Source: Oscillospiraceae bacterium (GTDB lineage: Bacteria > Bacillota > Clostridia > TANB77 > CAG-508). Taken from it: 46,312 bases of DNA. The position numbers were made by a program, and so were the translations under genes. The number at the start of each line of letters is the position of its first letter. Position 1 is the stretch's first letter. Location: contig WQVL01000012.1 in assembly GCA_009785865.1 (NCBI GenBank), positions 1 to 46,312 of the forward strand, in the 5' to 3' direction. Positions 37,373 through 46,312 of this stretch are shown one piece after another. Below the pieces are notes generated by a model. It was not told the origin of the DNA. It made no database searches and was given only the letters and a program-made list of their open reading frames with translations.

Positions 37373-38776
37373 TTAATATGCTAATTTTTCATCTAACCAC
37401 TTTTCTAGTTCGTCTATTTTTACTCTTACTTGTTCCATTGTATCTCTGTCTCTTATAGTAACTGAGTTATCTTCTAGTGTATCAAAATCTACTGTGATAC
37501 AGAAAGGTGTTCCTATTTCATCTTGCCTTCTATATCTTTTTCCTATACTACCTGCCTCATCATATTCACCCATATATTTTTTAGATAACTGTGCAAATAC
37601 TTCTTCCGCTTTATCTCCTAGTTTTTTCGAAAGTGGTAGTACTGCAATCTTATATGGCGCTAAGTATGGATGCAATTTTAATACTGTCCTTGTATCTCCT
37701 TCTCCAACCTCTTCTTCCTCATAACTATTACATAAGAATGCTAATACTGTTCTTTCAACACCTAATGATGGTTCTACACAATATGGTACATATCTTTCAT
37801 TCGTTTCTGGGTCTAAATAGTTAAAGTCTTCTTTAGAGTGTTCCATATGTTGTTTTAAGTCATAGTCTGTTCTGTCTGCAATCCCCCAAAGTTCTCCCCA
37901 CCCAAATGGGAATAGAAATTCTATATCTGTTGTAGCTTTGCTATAGAAAGATAATTCTTCTGGAGTATGGTCTCTAAATCTAATGTTTTCTTTTTTCATT
38001 CCTAATTCTAACAACCAGTTTTCGCAGAACTCTTTCCAATACTCATACCATTCTAAATCTGTATCTGGCTTGCAGAAAAATTCTAGCTCCATTTGTTCAA
38101 ACTCTCTAACTCTGAATATAAAGTTACCAGGTGTTATTTCATTCCTAAAAGACTTACCTACTTGTGCAATCCCCATCGGGATCTTTCTTCTTGTTGAACG
38201 AAGTACATTTTTGAAGTTTACAAATATACCTTGTGCTGTTTCTGGTCTTAAGTATAGTTCAGACTGCGAATCTTCTGTAACTCCTTGAAATGTTTTAAAC
38301 ATTAGATTGAATTTTCTTATATCTGTAAAATTTAGTTTTTTGCAGTTTGGACACACTATATTATTTGCTTTAATATATTCCATTATTTCTTCATCCGACA
38401 TTCCATCTGTTGCTGGCGCACCTGGGGTACCATCTTCAATATTGTTTTCATGCTTCCAGTCTTCTATTAACTTATCGGCTCTATGTCTTGTTTTACAATC
38501 TTTACAGTCTATTAGTGGGTCTGAAAAACCTCCTACGTGACCTGACGCAACCCAAGTTTTTGGATTCATAAGAATTGCACTATCTAACCCAACATTGTGT
38601 TTGCTTTCTTGAACAAATTTTTTGAACCATGCTTTTTTAATATTATTTTTAAATTCTACTCCTAATGGTCCATAATCCCAAGTATTAGATAACCCTCCAT
38701 AGATTTCAGACCCTGGGAATATATACCCCCTATGTTTACAAAGTGTTACTATTTGATCCATTGTATTTGCTGACAT
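37373..38776 (-). CDS. glyS: Glycyl-tRNA synthetase (alpha2 type)
   Basis: Intact; [42 protein letters not shown] motifs. Confidence 0.96.
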   Translation of the reverse strand: MSANTMDQIVTLCKHRGYIFPGSEIYGGLSNTWDYGPLGVEFKNNIKKAWFKKFVQESKHNVGLDSAILMNPKTWVASGHVGGFSDPLIDCKDCKTRHRADKLIEDWKHENNIEDGTPGAPATDGMSDEEIMEYIKANNIVCPNCKKLNFTDIRKFNLMFKTFQGVTEDSQSELYLRPETAQGIFVNFKNVLRSTRRKIPMGIAQVGKSFRNEITPGNFIFRVREFEQMELEFFCKPDTDLEWYEYWKEFCENWLLELGMKKENIRFRDHTPEELSFYSKATTDIEFLFPFGWGELWGIADRTDYDLKQHMEHSKEDFNYLDPETNERYVPYCVEPSLGVERTVLAFLCNSYEEEEVGEGDTRTVLKLHPYLAPYKIAVLPLSKKLGDKAEEVFAQLSKKYMGEYDEAGSIGKRYRRQDEIGTPFCITVDFDTLEDNSVTIRDRDTMEQVRVKIDELEKWLDEKLAY

Positions 38777-38802
38777 ACTTATACTCCTCCTTTTTGATAC
38801 AA

Positions 38803-38990
38803 ACTAAAAAACTTCCATTCCTAGCTTGCTCGGCTAGGGACGAAAGTTTTATTTCCGCGGTTCCACCCTAATTGATAGCATATACTATCCTCTTTATTCA
38901 TGTGTGCTCCAAAGCTCCCCATATCCTCTTATTATTAGTTTACACCTACCACTAACTCTCTTAAAATAAGGATTGATATTTTTTCTTTCT
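38803..38990 (-). promoter_or_regulatory. T-box leader upstream of glyS
   Basis: Minus strand TTAGGGTGGAACCGCGGAAA (T-box core) followed by CCTAGCCGAGCAAGCTAGG terminator-like hairpin and T-run directly before glyS; left/right limits approximate. Confidence 0.9.
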
Positions 38991-39185
38991 CAACGCACTA
39001 TTAATCTTTACTTACAATATCATTTTTTTCTTCTAATGTCAATATAATTCCTGTGGTCTTTCATATTGCAATTTCTACATTTTTTCGCAATTATTACAAT
39101 CTCGCGACAACGGCATGACGGCAATGTGACAAAAGCTGCTTTTTATGTTACCTTCTTGCTGTTTTTTTAAAGTTATCCTCTTTTA

Positions 39186-39251
39186 TGTGGATATTGTGGA
39201 TAACTTTGTGAATAACCTTAAAATTAAGCTTTCTTGATATTGGTTATCCAC
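39186..39251. promoter_or_regulatory. DnaA-box cluster
   Basis: Perfect TTATCCACA on minus (39195-39203) and plus (39243-39251); near matches TTATTCACA (39207-39215, minus) and ATATCCACA (39186-39194, minus). Confidence 0.65.
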
Positions 39252-39334
39252 AACCATTACTTATTTTTCCAAATAAGTAGTTAGCCAACTATTATTTATA
39301 CAAATTATGTGTCCAGTATGTTTGTTTGGTAAAA

Positions 39335-39601
39335 CTACATTGTAACTATTGCTATAACAAGAGCTATCTGCAATATAGCTATTGCAGGAAAACCTACTAC
39401 GAAAAGTGGTTTTTTTGTTTTGTGTCTAAATACATACATCCCAGCGATTCCACCAATCCATCCTCCCATGAACACAAAGGTAAACAATGTTGCTTCTTTA
39501 GTTCTTCTATCGCCCATTTTCGCTTTTCTCTTATCAATTAGCATTGCTAAAAATGCTATTAAGTTTATAGCTACTAAGTATATTAATACATATTGATTCA
39601 A
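39335..39601 (-). CDS. DUF1294 family small membrane protein
   Basis: IDKRKAKMGDRRTKEATLFTFVFMGGWIGGIAGMYVFRHKTKK. Confidence 0.88.
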   Translation of the reverse strand: MNQYVLIYLVAINLIAFLAMLIDKRKAKMGDRRTKEATLFTFVFMGGWIGGIAGMYVFRHKTKKPLFVVGFPAIAILQIALVIAIVTM

Positions 39602-39637
39602 AAATATTCCCCTCTCTCTCTCCTCATGCTAGCTAAT

Positions 39638-40258
39638 TTAACTATCAGCCCTTACATTAATTCGCTCTACAAATCCTTCTCTGCCATGTTCAAGTGTTAC
39701 GTTATATCTCATATTACTATCCAAACCATCTGCTCGATAATTCTGTCTGCCACCACCAGCAATTACATCCCCACGAAGTTCAATTCGCCTATCGCTTCGA
39801 GAATTGTGCGCATTTACCGCATTAATTAAAGCTTGTATCTGACCCGATGTTTGTGTTCTGTTAGCATAACTTTCCCATTGCATGTTAAACATTCGAACCT
39901 CTTGAGTCTCCATTGCATATGTTGCATCATAAACAGCCTCTCCTACAGCATTAAATGTCATTATTCCAACTCCCAATACTAAAAGCATTATAGGAATAAG
40001 AATTAGACCAATCGTACCCATTACAATTCCTGCTATCCCCATTGGATTTTTTTCTTTTACTAACCCTAATATTCCAAACACAATTGCTGCTACTGCTATC
40101 ATCCATGGTATTATAGGAATCCAACACAATACTAATGCTATTATTCCCAAAACTAATGCTGTAATGCTTAGCGCTTTCCCTCTTGGTTTTTTCACATTGG
40201 TTTCCACTTTTTCTTCCATATTTGAACTCCTATCTAATTTACTATTAATTCGAAACAC
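39638..40258 (-). CDS. DUF4190-like membrane protein
   Basis: KALSITALVLGIIALVLCWIPIIPWMIAVAAIVFGILGLVKEK; shares a C-terminal SYANRTQTSGQIQALINAVNAHN-like region with 40245-40733. Confidence 0.7.
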   Translation of the reverse strand: MFRINSKLDRSSNMEEKVETNVKKPRGKALSITALVLGIIALVLCWIPIIPWMIAVAAIVFGILGLVKEKNPMGIAGIVMGTIGLILIPIMLLVLGVGIMTFNAVGEAVYDATYAMETQEVRMFNMQWESYANRTQTSGQIQALINAVNAHNSRSDRRIELRGDVIAGGGRQNYRADGLDSNMRYNVTLEHGREGFVERINVRADS

Positions 40259-40733
40259 TTACTTCAAGTGAAGTAATACGTCCCACATTATTAAATGTCG
40301 CTTCAACTATATATGTGTTTTCAGAACTCAGTCTACCACTACTAATATAATGAACTCTATTTCCCTGCTCCATTCTGTGTTCTATTGTAGCGTCACCATC
40401 TCCACCAGTTACACTTATCGCAAACTCATGATGACTATTATGCACATTTACAGCATTTATCATAGCCAGTATCTGATTCGCTCTTTGTGGTCTACCCATA
40501 TAACTTTCCCATGCTCTATTGAACATTGCTATCTCTTGCGCAGACATTTGATCATTCATGTTTGGTTCTTCCGGTTCTCTTCTCCTATCAGATGAGTTAA
40601 CTTCCCTGTTATCTCTTTCCCTTTCATTGTTATATTCATCTTCTTGCGCTCCGCAAGCAGTAAAGGCTACTAACATTATAAGTACCAATAGTACTAGTCC
40701 TATTGTTTTTATCATATCTACTCTCCTTTTCAT
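40245..40733 (-). CDS. Putative lipoprotein
   Basis: LVAFTACGAQ lipobox; shared WESYMGRPQRANQILAMINAVNVHNSH motif with its neighbour. Confidence 0.75.
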   Translation of the reverse strand: MKRRVDMIKTIGLVLLVLIMLVAFTACGAQEDEYNNERERDNREVNSSDRRREPEEPNMNDQMSAQEIAMFNRAWESYMGRPQRANQILAMINAVNVHNSHHEFAISVTGGDGDATIEHRMEQGNRVHYISSGRLSSENTYIVEATFNNVGRITSLEVSVSN

Positions 40734-40910
40734 TTTTCTAATTATATTTTATTCTATATCTTTCCATATTTATTTCAAGAACTATTAGGTGACTTTTTCG
40801 TTACAAACTTGTTACAGTTTGCCAATTAGGCAGAAACATGGTATAATATGTATATAATAAAATAGCATCTTCACCGGTAGTTCAGGTGGGGAATGCGAAG
40901 GAGGATCATC

Positions 40911-41267
40911 ATGAAAAACACATTCAGGAAGCTCAAGTTGACTTCACGGCAGGTAGCGAACTGGGGGGTAAGAATCTCCCACTTTCTAACCGCAGCATTA
41001 ATAATTGTCGGCATACCATCGTTTTTAGTCGGTGGCATTTCCTATCAATTTGTAACTGCTGCCACATCACCATTTTGGTACTATTTGGGTCAATTTGGAG
41101 GTCTCGCTTTTATATCGGCATTTGGAGTATACCTCTTGCCCGGACTAATAGAAGCACTATGGATCTTCATAAAACTCCCATTTATGATAGTTTGGGTACT
41201 CATAGTAGAACCCACTACCAATTTGATTGAATTTATAGTTGCCCGCAAAAAAGCAACTTGCTGCTAA
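40911..41267 (+). CDS. Orphan multi-TM membrane protein (standard-reading class)
   Basis: ATG at 40911 after GAAGGAGGATCATC; hydrophobic helices; one in-frame CGG (40947-40949) read through; skipping C would give an immediate stop. Confidence 0.65.
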   Translation: MKNTFRKLKLTSRQVANWGVRISHFLTAALIIVGIPSFLVGGISYQFVTAATSPFWYYLGQFGGLAFISAFGVYLLPGLIEALWIFIKLPFMIVWVLIVEPTTNLIEFIVARKKATCC

Positions 41268-41279
41268 CACCCCTCTTTC

Positions 41280-41318
41280 TGGCCGCTCTCTCTTGACAGA
41301 GCGGCCTATTTTCTTGCC
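41280..41318 (+). terminator. Terminator hairpin
   Basis: GGCCGCTCTCTCTTGACAGAGCGGCC followed by TATTTTCTT. Confidence 0.75.
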
Positions 41319-41370
41319 TTGTTCACTCTTAGACAAAAATATAGCGGTCATTTGACCGCTATATTTGTAT

Positions 41371-42171
41371 CTAATTAAAGTTAATATATAGTTTTGGGTC
41401 TACATGTACTCCATCTCTTAGTATCTCAAAATGCAATTGTGGTTCATCTAAAATTTCAAATGCCGCTGAATTCCCCACCGTTCCTAAACTTTGTCCTCTT
41501 GTTACTTTCTCTCCTTCTGAAACAAATTCTGTTGTAAGCAAGTTCGAATATACTGTTCTATATCCATTCGCATGTTCTATAATTATTGTAAGCCCATATC
41601 TAGGATCGTTTTTTATCGCTGATACGATTCCTGCTTCCGCTGCCACCACAACAGTGGTTCTTGGCGCTCTAACATCAACTCCCGGATGTGTTATCCATTC
41701 TTGTAATGTTGGCGAAAATATAAGATGATCCATTGCAAAATGCCTCACTACTTCACCTTCCACTGGCCTTATAAATTCTAATACTATCTCGGGTTCCGGT
41801 TCAGGAACCGCACTTACAGGTATCCCCACTTCCGCAACATCAGTATGCGTATTTATATTCTCTTCATTAAGACTGTTCTCCATAGAATTTAGTGCTTCAC
41901 TTATACTTCTTCCTAAATCAAAACTAGCTTCCTCAGTTCTGAGTCCTATTTCATTAAAGTCATTTGAAATTGTTCCAGTAATTCTTTCTAATGCTAACAA
42001 ATTGTCTGTCGTATCCCTCAACCTATTATTATATGATATAAAGGTAACTATAAAAGTTATTATTACAACTGCTAAAACTCCACTAGACAAATATAATAAG
42101 TATTTGAAATTTCCACCTCTACCTGTTCTCCTGTGTTCTCTTCTTCCCCTTTTCATTGTAATCATCTCCAT
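41371..42171 (-). CDS. M23 family metallopeptidase, SpoIIQ-like
   Basis: N-terminal TM; HPGVDVRAPRTTVVVAAEAG and LHFEILRDGVHVDPKLYI; adjacent to spoIID. Confidence 0.8.
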   Translation of the reverse strand: MEMITMKRGRREHRRTGRGGNFKYLLYLSSGVLAVVIITFIVTFISYNNRLRDTTDNLLALERITGTISNDFNEIGLRTEEASFDLGRSISEALNSMENSLNEENINTHTDVAEVGIPVSAVPEPEPEIVLEFIRPVEGEVVRHFAMDHLIFSPTLQEWITHPGVDVRAPRTTVVVAAEAGIVSAIKNDPRYGLTIIIEHANGYRTVYSNLLTTEFVSEGEKVTRGQSLGTVGNSAAFEILDEPQLHFEILRDGVHVDPKLYINFN

Positions 42172-42415
42172 TCATTTATCTTAGCTCTATCATTTTCTTA
42201 ACTTTTAATGATGTAGAATCATTACAGATAAGTTATATGCATAGAGATAAGGATTTCTTTAGTAAAATTATTTCCCTTTTTCGAAAAGATATTCATTTAA
42301 TTGCCATAAAACTAAATATATATTTATTATCTAATTACACTACTTTCTCTTTCTTGCTTTTGATAATAATGTATAGTAAAATAAGTTAAATTAAAACGTG
42401 AGGGGAGTTAATGTT

Positions 42416-42598
42416 ATGTGGGCAGCCCTTATTATTGCCGGTACACCGATTTTGATAGTGTGCCTTAGTTTTTGGTTGCATTCTCTCTTGGTTCACAAAC
42501 CACGGGGAAGTTGTGCGGCTGTTCTAACTACGACTCTTTTTCTAATAGCAGTTATTTTACTATTAGCATCTGAGTTGGGTTGGCTCCAGTCATTTTAA
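42416..42598 (+). CDS. Small orphan double-TM protein (standard-reading class)
   Basis: MWAALIIAGTPILIVCLSFWL...; in-frame CGG 42503-42505 read through into a second TM helix; followed by GCCCCAATTTTGGGGC terminator. Confidence 0.6.
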   Translation: MWAALIIAGTPILIVCLSFWLHSLLVHKPRGSCAAVLTTTLFLIAVILLLASELGWLQSF

Positions 42599-42638
42599 TT
42601 TTTGCCCCAATTTTGGGGCATTTTTTATGTCTCTCTGC

Positions 42639-43647
42639 TTATATATCTACTATTTCAACTCCGCTAAAGAAGTGTTTTATAATCTGCTCATAGTTCATAC
42701 CTTGTCTCGCCAGACTGTCTGCTCCTGTTTGGCTCAACCCAACGCCATGCCCATATCCTCTTACATCAAACCTTACATTTTCATCTGTTATCTCTACTAT
42801 GAATCTCGCTGATCTAAGCCCAAAAATTCTTCTTGCTTCTACTCCTGACAGATTTATATTTCCAAACCTTATAGTTCTTACTCTTCCCCCAGCTGTATAT
42901 TCTAATATTTCAATAGGTCTTTCTTCTTCAAAGTTAATAGCAATATCACCATGATGTTCTCTTATTTTCTGAATAACTTCTTCTTTTGAAAGAACTACCT
43001 CTGAGCTATACTGTGTATATGCATATTCGCCACTAGTTTCCACTGCTTGAAGGTAAGGATGATTTCCAGGTCCCCAAACATATGCAATTGCTTCTGTTTT
43101 TCCACCACTATTTGCATGATAGAAGGTTCCTGCCGCTCTTCCTTCAAACATAACTATTTTACCTCTTGTATCATTTACACTTCTTACAATTCTTTCCCAA
43201 TTACTTTCTCTTTCTTCTTCATTCCACCTCTCAAATCTTTCTTCTTTAGATATCCATGCTTGACAACATGCAAAGTTGTCACAGATATCAGCATTTTCAT
43301 GTGTTCTACTATTAGTCGCCGTAAATATTGTATATGTCCTTGCCGCTATCGCTTGTGCTTTTAATGCTTCTTCATGAAAACTTGCTGGCATCTCACTTGC
43401 CACCACCCCATACAAATACTCTTCTAATGGAACTTCTTCAATTTCTCCGACTAGCCGTCCTCAATAGTCTAATCGTATTAAATTCTCCATACTCATTTCT
43501 AGTTATTGCTATATACTCTTCACTTTCAAACTTTTCTTCTGCATCCATATTCATTACATCTTCTGTTCTCATTCTAGTAGTAAATAATATCGGAATTAAG
43601 AAACATATTAGTATGAAAGATATAATTGTTAATACTATTTTTCTCAA
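42639..43647 (-). CDS. spoIID: Stage II sporulation protein D, reconstructed across one CGG +1 shift
   Basis: Joining at ccg 43447-43449 gives [43 protein letters not shown]; length 1009-1 divisible by 3. Confidence 0.93.
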
Positions 43648-43685
43648 TCTTATTGCCCCTCCCTCACGAATATATCTTTTTATCT

Positions 43686-44407
43686 TTAAACACTGATCTT
43701 ACTTCGCATATTCTGTAAAATCTTTTTCTCTAATCTAGAAACTTGCACTTGAGTTATTCCTAAAATTCTAGCAACCTCAGTTTGCGTTTTTTCTTTATAA
43801 TACCTAAGTAAAATTAGTTTTCTATCCCTCTCTTCCAAGTCTTTTATCAACTTATTTAAACACAGCCTATCTATTAAGAGATTAGTTTCATCTTTTTGTA
43901 CATTTATTTTACTTAACTTGCTTTCTCCACCCTCTTCTTGATATATCTCTTGATCTATTGATTCGACTTGTCTCTTACTGTCCATTGCCATTGCTATTTC
44001 TTCCTTAGTAACTTCGAGTTTTTTCGCAAGTTCTCCCAAACTTATTTCTCTTCCTGTTCTATCTAGATATTCTTTTCCTACTACTTCTATTTTTGCCCCT
44101 AGCTCTTTTAAACTTCTACTGACTTTTATAGGTCCATCATCTCTTATGAATCTTTTAATCTCACCTAATATATATGGGACTGCATATGTAGATAATTGTA
44201 GCTCTAATTCTGTATTAAATCTTTGTACTGATTTTATAAAACCGTATAGCCCCTACTTGGTATAACTCTTCGCCGCGAATACCCTCTTCCCAGAAATCTC
44301 TTTACAAGGCTCCATATTAGTCCAGAATTTTCTTCTACTACTTTTGCTAATGCTTCTTCATCTTTGTCTTGAGCTTGCAATATATCTTTTGTAGTTATAT
44401 TTCGCAT
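43686..44407 (-). CDS. sigF: Sporulation sigma factor SigF, reconstructed across two CGG +1 shifts
   Basis: From ATG 44407, skipping C at ccg 44273-44275 and 44242-44244: MRNITTKDILQAQDKDEEALAKVVEENSGLIWSLVKRFLGRGYSGEELYQVGAIGFIKSVQRFNTELELQLSTYAVPYILGEIKRFIRDDGPIKVSRS...; length 722-2 divisible by 3; adjacent to spoIIAB/AA. Confidence 0.93.
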
Positions 44408-44437
44408 AAATTCTCCTTTGCAAGTAATTCTTCTGAT

Positions 44438-44909
44438 TTAAGATATTTCTAATTCAAGATTTTCTTCAATTGCCTCTTTGTACTTAATCTCTTTTCTCAT
44501 TACTATTTTCGTTCCGAATACCAATAGTAGACTCCACCTCAATCTCATCCATAAAGCTTTCCATTATAGTGAAACCCATCCCTGACCTTTCTAATTCTGG
44601 TTTAGATGTATATAAGATTTCTCTTGCTTTGCTTATATCTTCAATTCCTTTTCCACTATCAAATATTTCTAACTCTAATAAGTTTCCAAATATCCTGCCC
44701 TGTATTTTGACAATTCCTTCTCCGCATTCATATCCGTGAATTATTGCATTTGTTACTGCCTCTGATACAGCTGTTTTTATATCCGCTAATTCTTCTATTG
44801 TTGGGTCAAGTTGTGCTACAAATGCAGCTACTGCAACTCTGGCAAAAGCTTCATTACTTGATCTGCTACTGAATTCCAATTTCATTTCATTTTCATAAAT
44901 ATTTTCCAA
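44438..44909 (-). CDS. spoIIAB: Anti-sigma F factor SpoIIAB, reconstructed across one CGG +1 shift
   Basis: [48 protein letters not shown] after skipping C at ccg 44514-44516; length 472-1 divisible by 3. Confidence 0.93.
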
Positions 44910-44961
44910 TTTTCTTCCTCCCTTTTGAGTACGCTTACTCTACTCTTAAATATGTTTATTT

Positions 44962-45292
44962 CTATGCAGTTATTTGTTCTGTATTTTCTACAATTGGTAT
45001 GATTTTAAGAACACCCGACATTTCAAATATCTTTTTTAAATTAGGTCTTACATTTGTCATATACAGTTTTCCTCCGCAACATGGCAATCAACTTATATCT
45101 CCCTATTATCATTCCTATGCCACTACTATCCATAAAAGTAACTTTATTAAAATCAAAAATAGCCTTTATCGGCATATTTTTCTCTATCTCAAAATCGGCT
45201 CTACTTCTTATTCTATTAGCTGTATGATGGTCAATTTCTTCTGTTATTTCCATAATTAGTAGCTTGTCCACAGTGTTATATGTAACTTTCAT
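44962..45292 (-). CDS. spoIIAA: Anti-sigma F factor antagonist SpoIIAA, reconstructed across one CGG +1 shift
   Basis: TFMDSSGIGMIIGRYKLIAMLGGKLYMTNVRPNLKKIFEMSGVLKIIPIVENTEQITA after skipping C at ccg 45074-45076; length 331-1 divisible by 3. Confidence 0.93.
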
Positions 45293-45419
45293 CTAAACTC
45301 CTCCTTTTGCTCTACCTATATGTATTCTCCATTTGGTAATATTTCCCTTTGTCGAAAATTAAGAAGTTTGCACAAAAAAATGGGGCAAAAGACTTTTTCA
45401 ATTCTTCTACCCCAACTAT

Positions 45420-45485
45420 TGATTTTGAATCTATTAAGTTATGAAAAAAAGCATGCTCGATTACAATCGAGCATGCCTTTTTTCT
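45420..45485. repeat. Dispersed palindromic element copy 2 (terminator-like)
   Basis: TTTGAATCTATTAAGTTATGAAAAAAAGCATGCTCGATTACAATCGAGCATGCCTTTTTT; related copy at 20770-20835. Confidence 0.7.
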
Positions 45486-45506
45486 TCTTGCTTTGTTACT
45501 TAGTAG

Positions 45507-46312
45507 TTAGGAGATGTCTATTCGATGCCATATACTTTGAGTATATCTATCATTTGGCCTCGTCACTATAAACACATAGTATCTTCCAGGAAGTAATCCT
45601 GTGAAAGTGTGTGATGTTGTACCAGGTACTCTGTTCGCATGATGACGTATATCATTCCAACTCCATGGAGCTTGAATAATATATATATCATAACTTGCTA
45701 CTCCAGGAACACTATTCCAGTTCACTGTCACATTTCTCCCACTAACATTTACTCCTGTTATTACTGCTCTTGCCGGTGGTCTTACTTCAAATGTCCGCCA
45801 AACACTTTGGATATATCTATTATTTGGCTGAGTCACTATGAAGACATTATATTCTCCATTAGCTACTCCGGTAAAAGTGTGGCTTGTAGTTCCTGGGGGC
45901 CTCACTGCTTGGTGACGTATGTCATTCCAGCTCCATGGATATTGGATAATATATATCCTGTATCCTTCTCCTCCAGGGACACTATTCCAATTTACTGTCA
46001 CTCTTCCATAGCTTGTAGCATTAACAGATGTTATTACTGCTCTGTCTGATGTGACTACTTCAAATGTGTGCCAAACACTTTGAATATATCTATTGTTCGG
46101 CTCAGTCACTATGAAGACATTATATGCTCCACTTGCTACTCCTGTAAAAGTGTGGCTTGTACTTCCTGGGGGCCTGATTGCTTGGTGACGTATGTCATAC
46201 CAGCTCCATGGATATTGTAATATATATATCCTATACCCTGCTCCTCCGGGAACACTATTCCAATTTACTGTTACTTCTCCAGTATTTGTAGTATTTACAG
46301 ATGTTATTACTG
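45507..46312 (-). CDS. Fn3-like tandem-repeat protein, C-terminal part, open at right window edge
   Basis: About 90 aa repeats (PNNRYIQSVWxTFEV...VTVNWNSVPGxxxYxIYIIQxPWSWNDIRHxAxRxPGTTSHTFTG); reading frame open to 46312. Confidence 0.8.
   Translation of the reverse strand, partial: VITSVNTTNTGEVTVNWNSVPGGAGYRIYILQYPWSWYDIRHQAIRPPGSTSHTFTGVASGAYNVFIVTEPNNRYIQSVWHTFEVVTSDRAVITSVNATSYGRVTVNWNSVPGGEGYRIYIIQYPWSWNDIRHQAVRPPGTTSHTFTGVANGEYNVFIVTQPNNRYIQSVWRTFEVRPPARAVITGVNVSGRNVTVNWNSVPGVASYDIYIIQAPWSWNDIRHHANRVPGTTSHTFTGLLPGRYYVFIVTRPNDRYTQSIWHRIDIS

Noticed and set aside
42416-42598. Applying the CGG +1 rule to the small orphan gene, which also meets a second CGG in the shifted frame
   Set aside because: The shifted product loses the obvious second transmembrane helix (AAVLTTTLFLIAVILLLA); the triplet reading is clearly better.

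Overview
This 46.3 kb window is AT-rich and looks like a chromosomal segment of a spore-forming Clostridia/Firmicutes bacterium. It carries pyrH-frr-uppS-cdsA-rseP-polC, gap-pgk-tpiA-gpmI-eno, mtaB, mreB, addA, glyS with a T-box, a spoIIQ-like M23 gene, spoIID and the spoIIAA-spoIIAB-sigF operon, plus one tRNA-Leu(CAA). The main observation is that 13 conserved genes are broken into 2-5 ORFs at 26 sites. Every break is an in-frame CGG codon. At each one, skipping a single C (reading CGG-N as one Gly, GGN) restores the conserved protein: AddA P-loop AAGSGKT, MtaB TLGCKVNQYE, SigF GEELYQVGAIGF, and others. I checked the reading phase of all 26 by coordinate arithmetic, and gene length minus number of CGG sites is divisible by 3 for all 13 genes. 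By eye I found no in-frame CGG read as Arg in about 12,600 codons of conserved or native-looking genes. Phase specificity argues against random sequencing indels and points to systematic +1 recoding, for example quadruplet CGGN decoded as Gly. In contrast, seven short orphan genes with different codon usage, and one Fn3-like repeat protein, contain 12 in-frame CGG codons that must be read as ordinary triplets. One 9-mer (ATTCGGAAC) occurs in both classes with opposite required readings. The only broken gene not explained by CGG is a kinase-HAD gene split at an A-run. All of this is from manual reading; nothing was run through a database.
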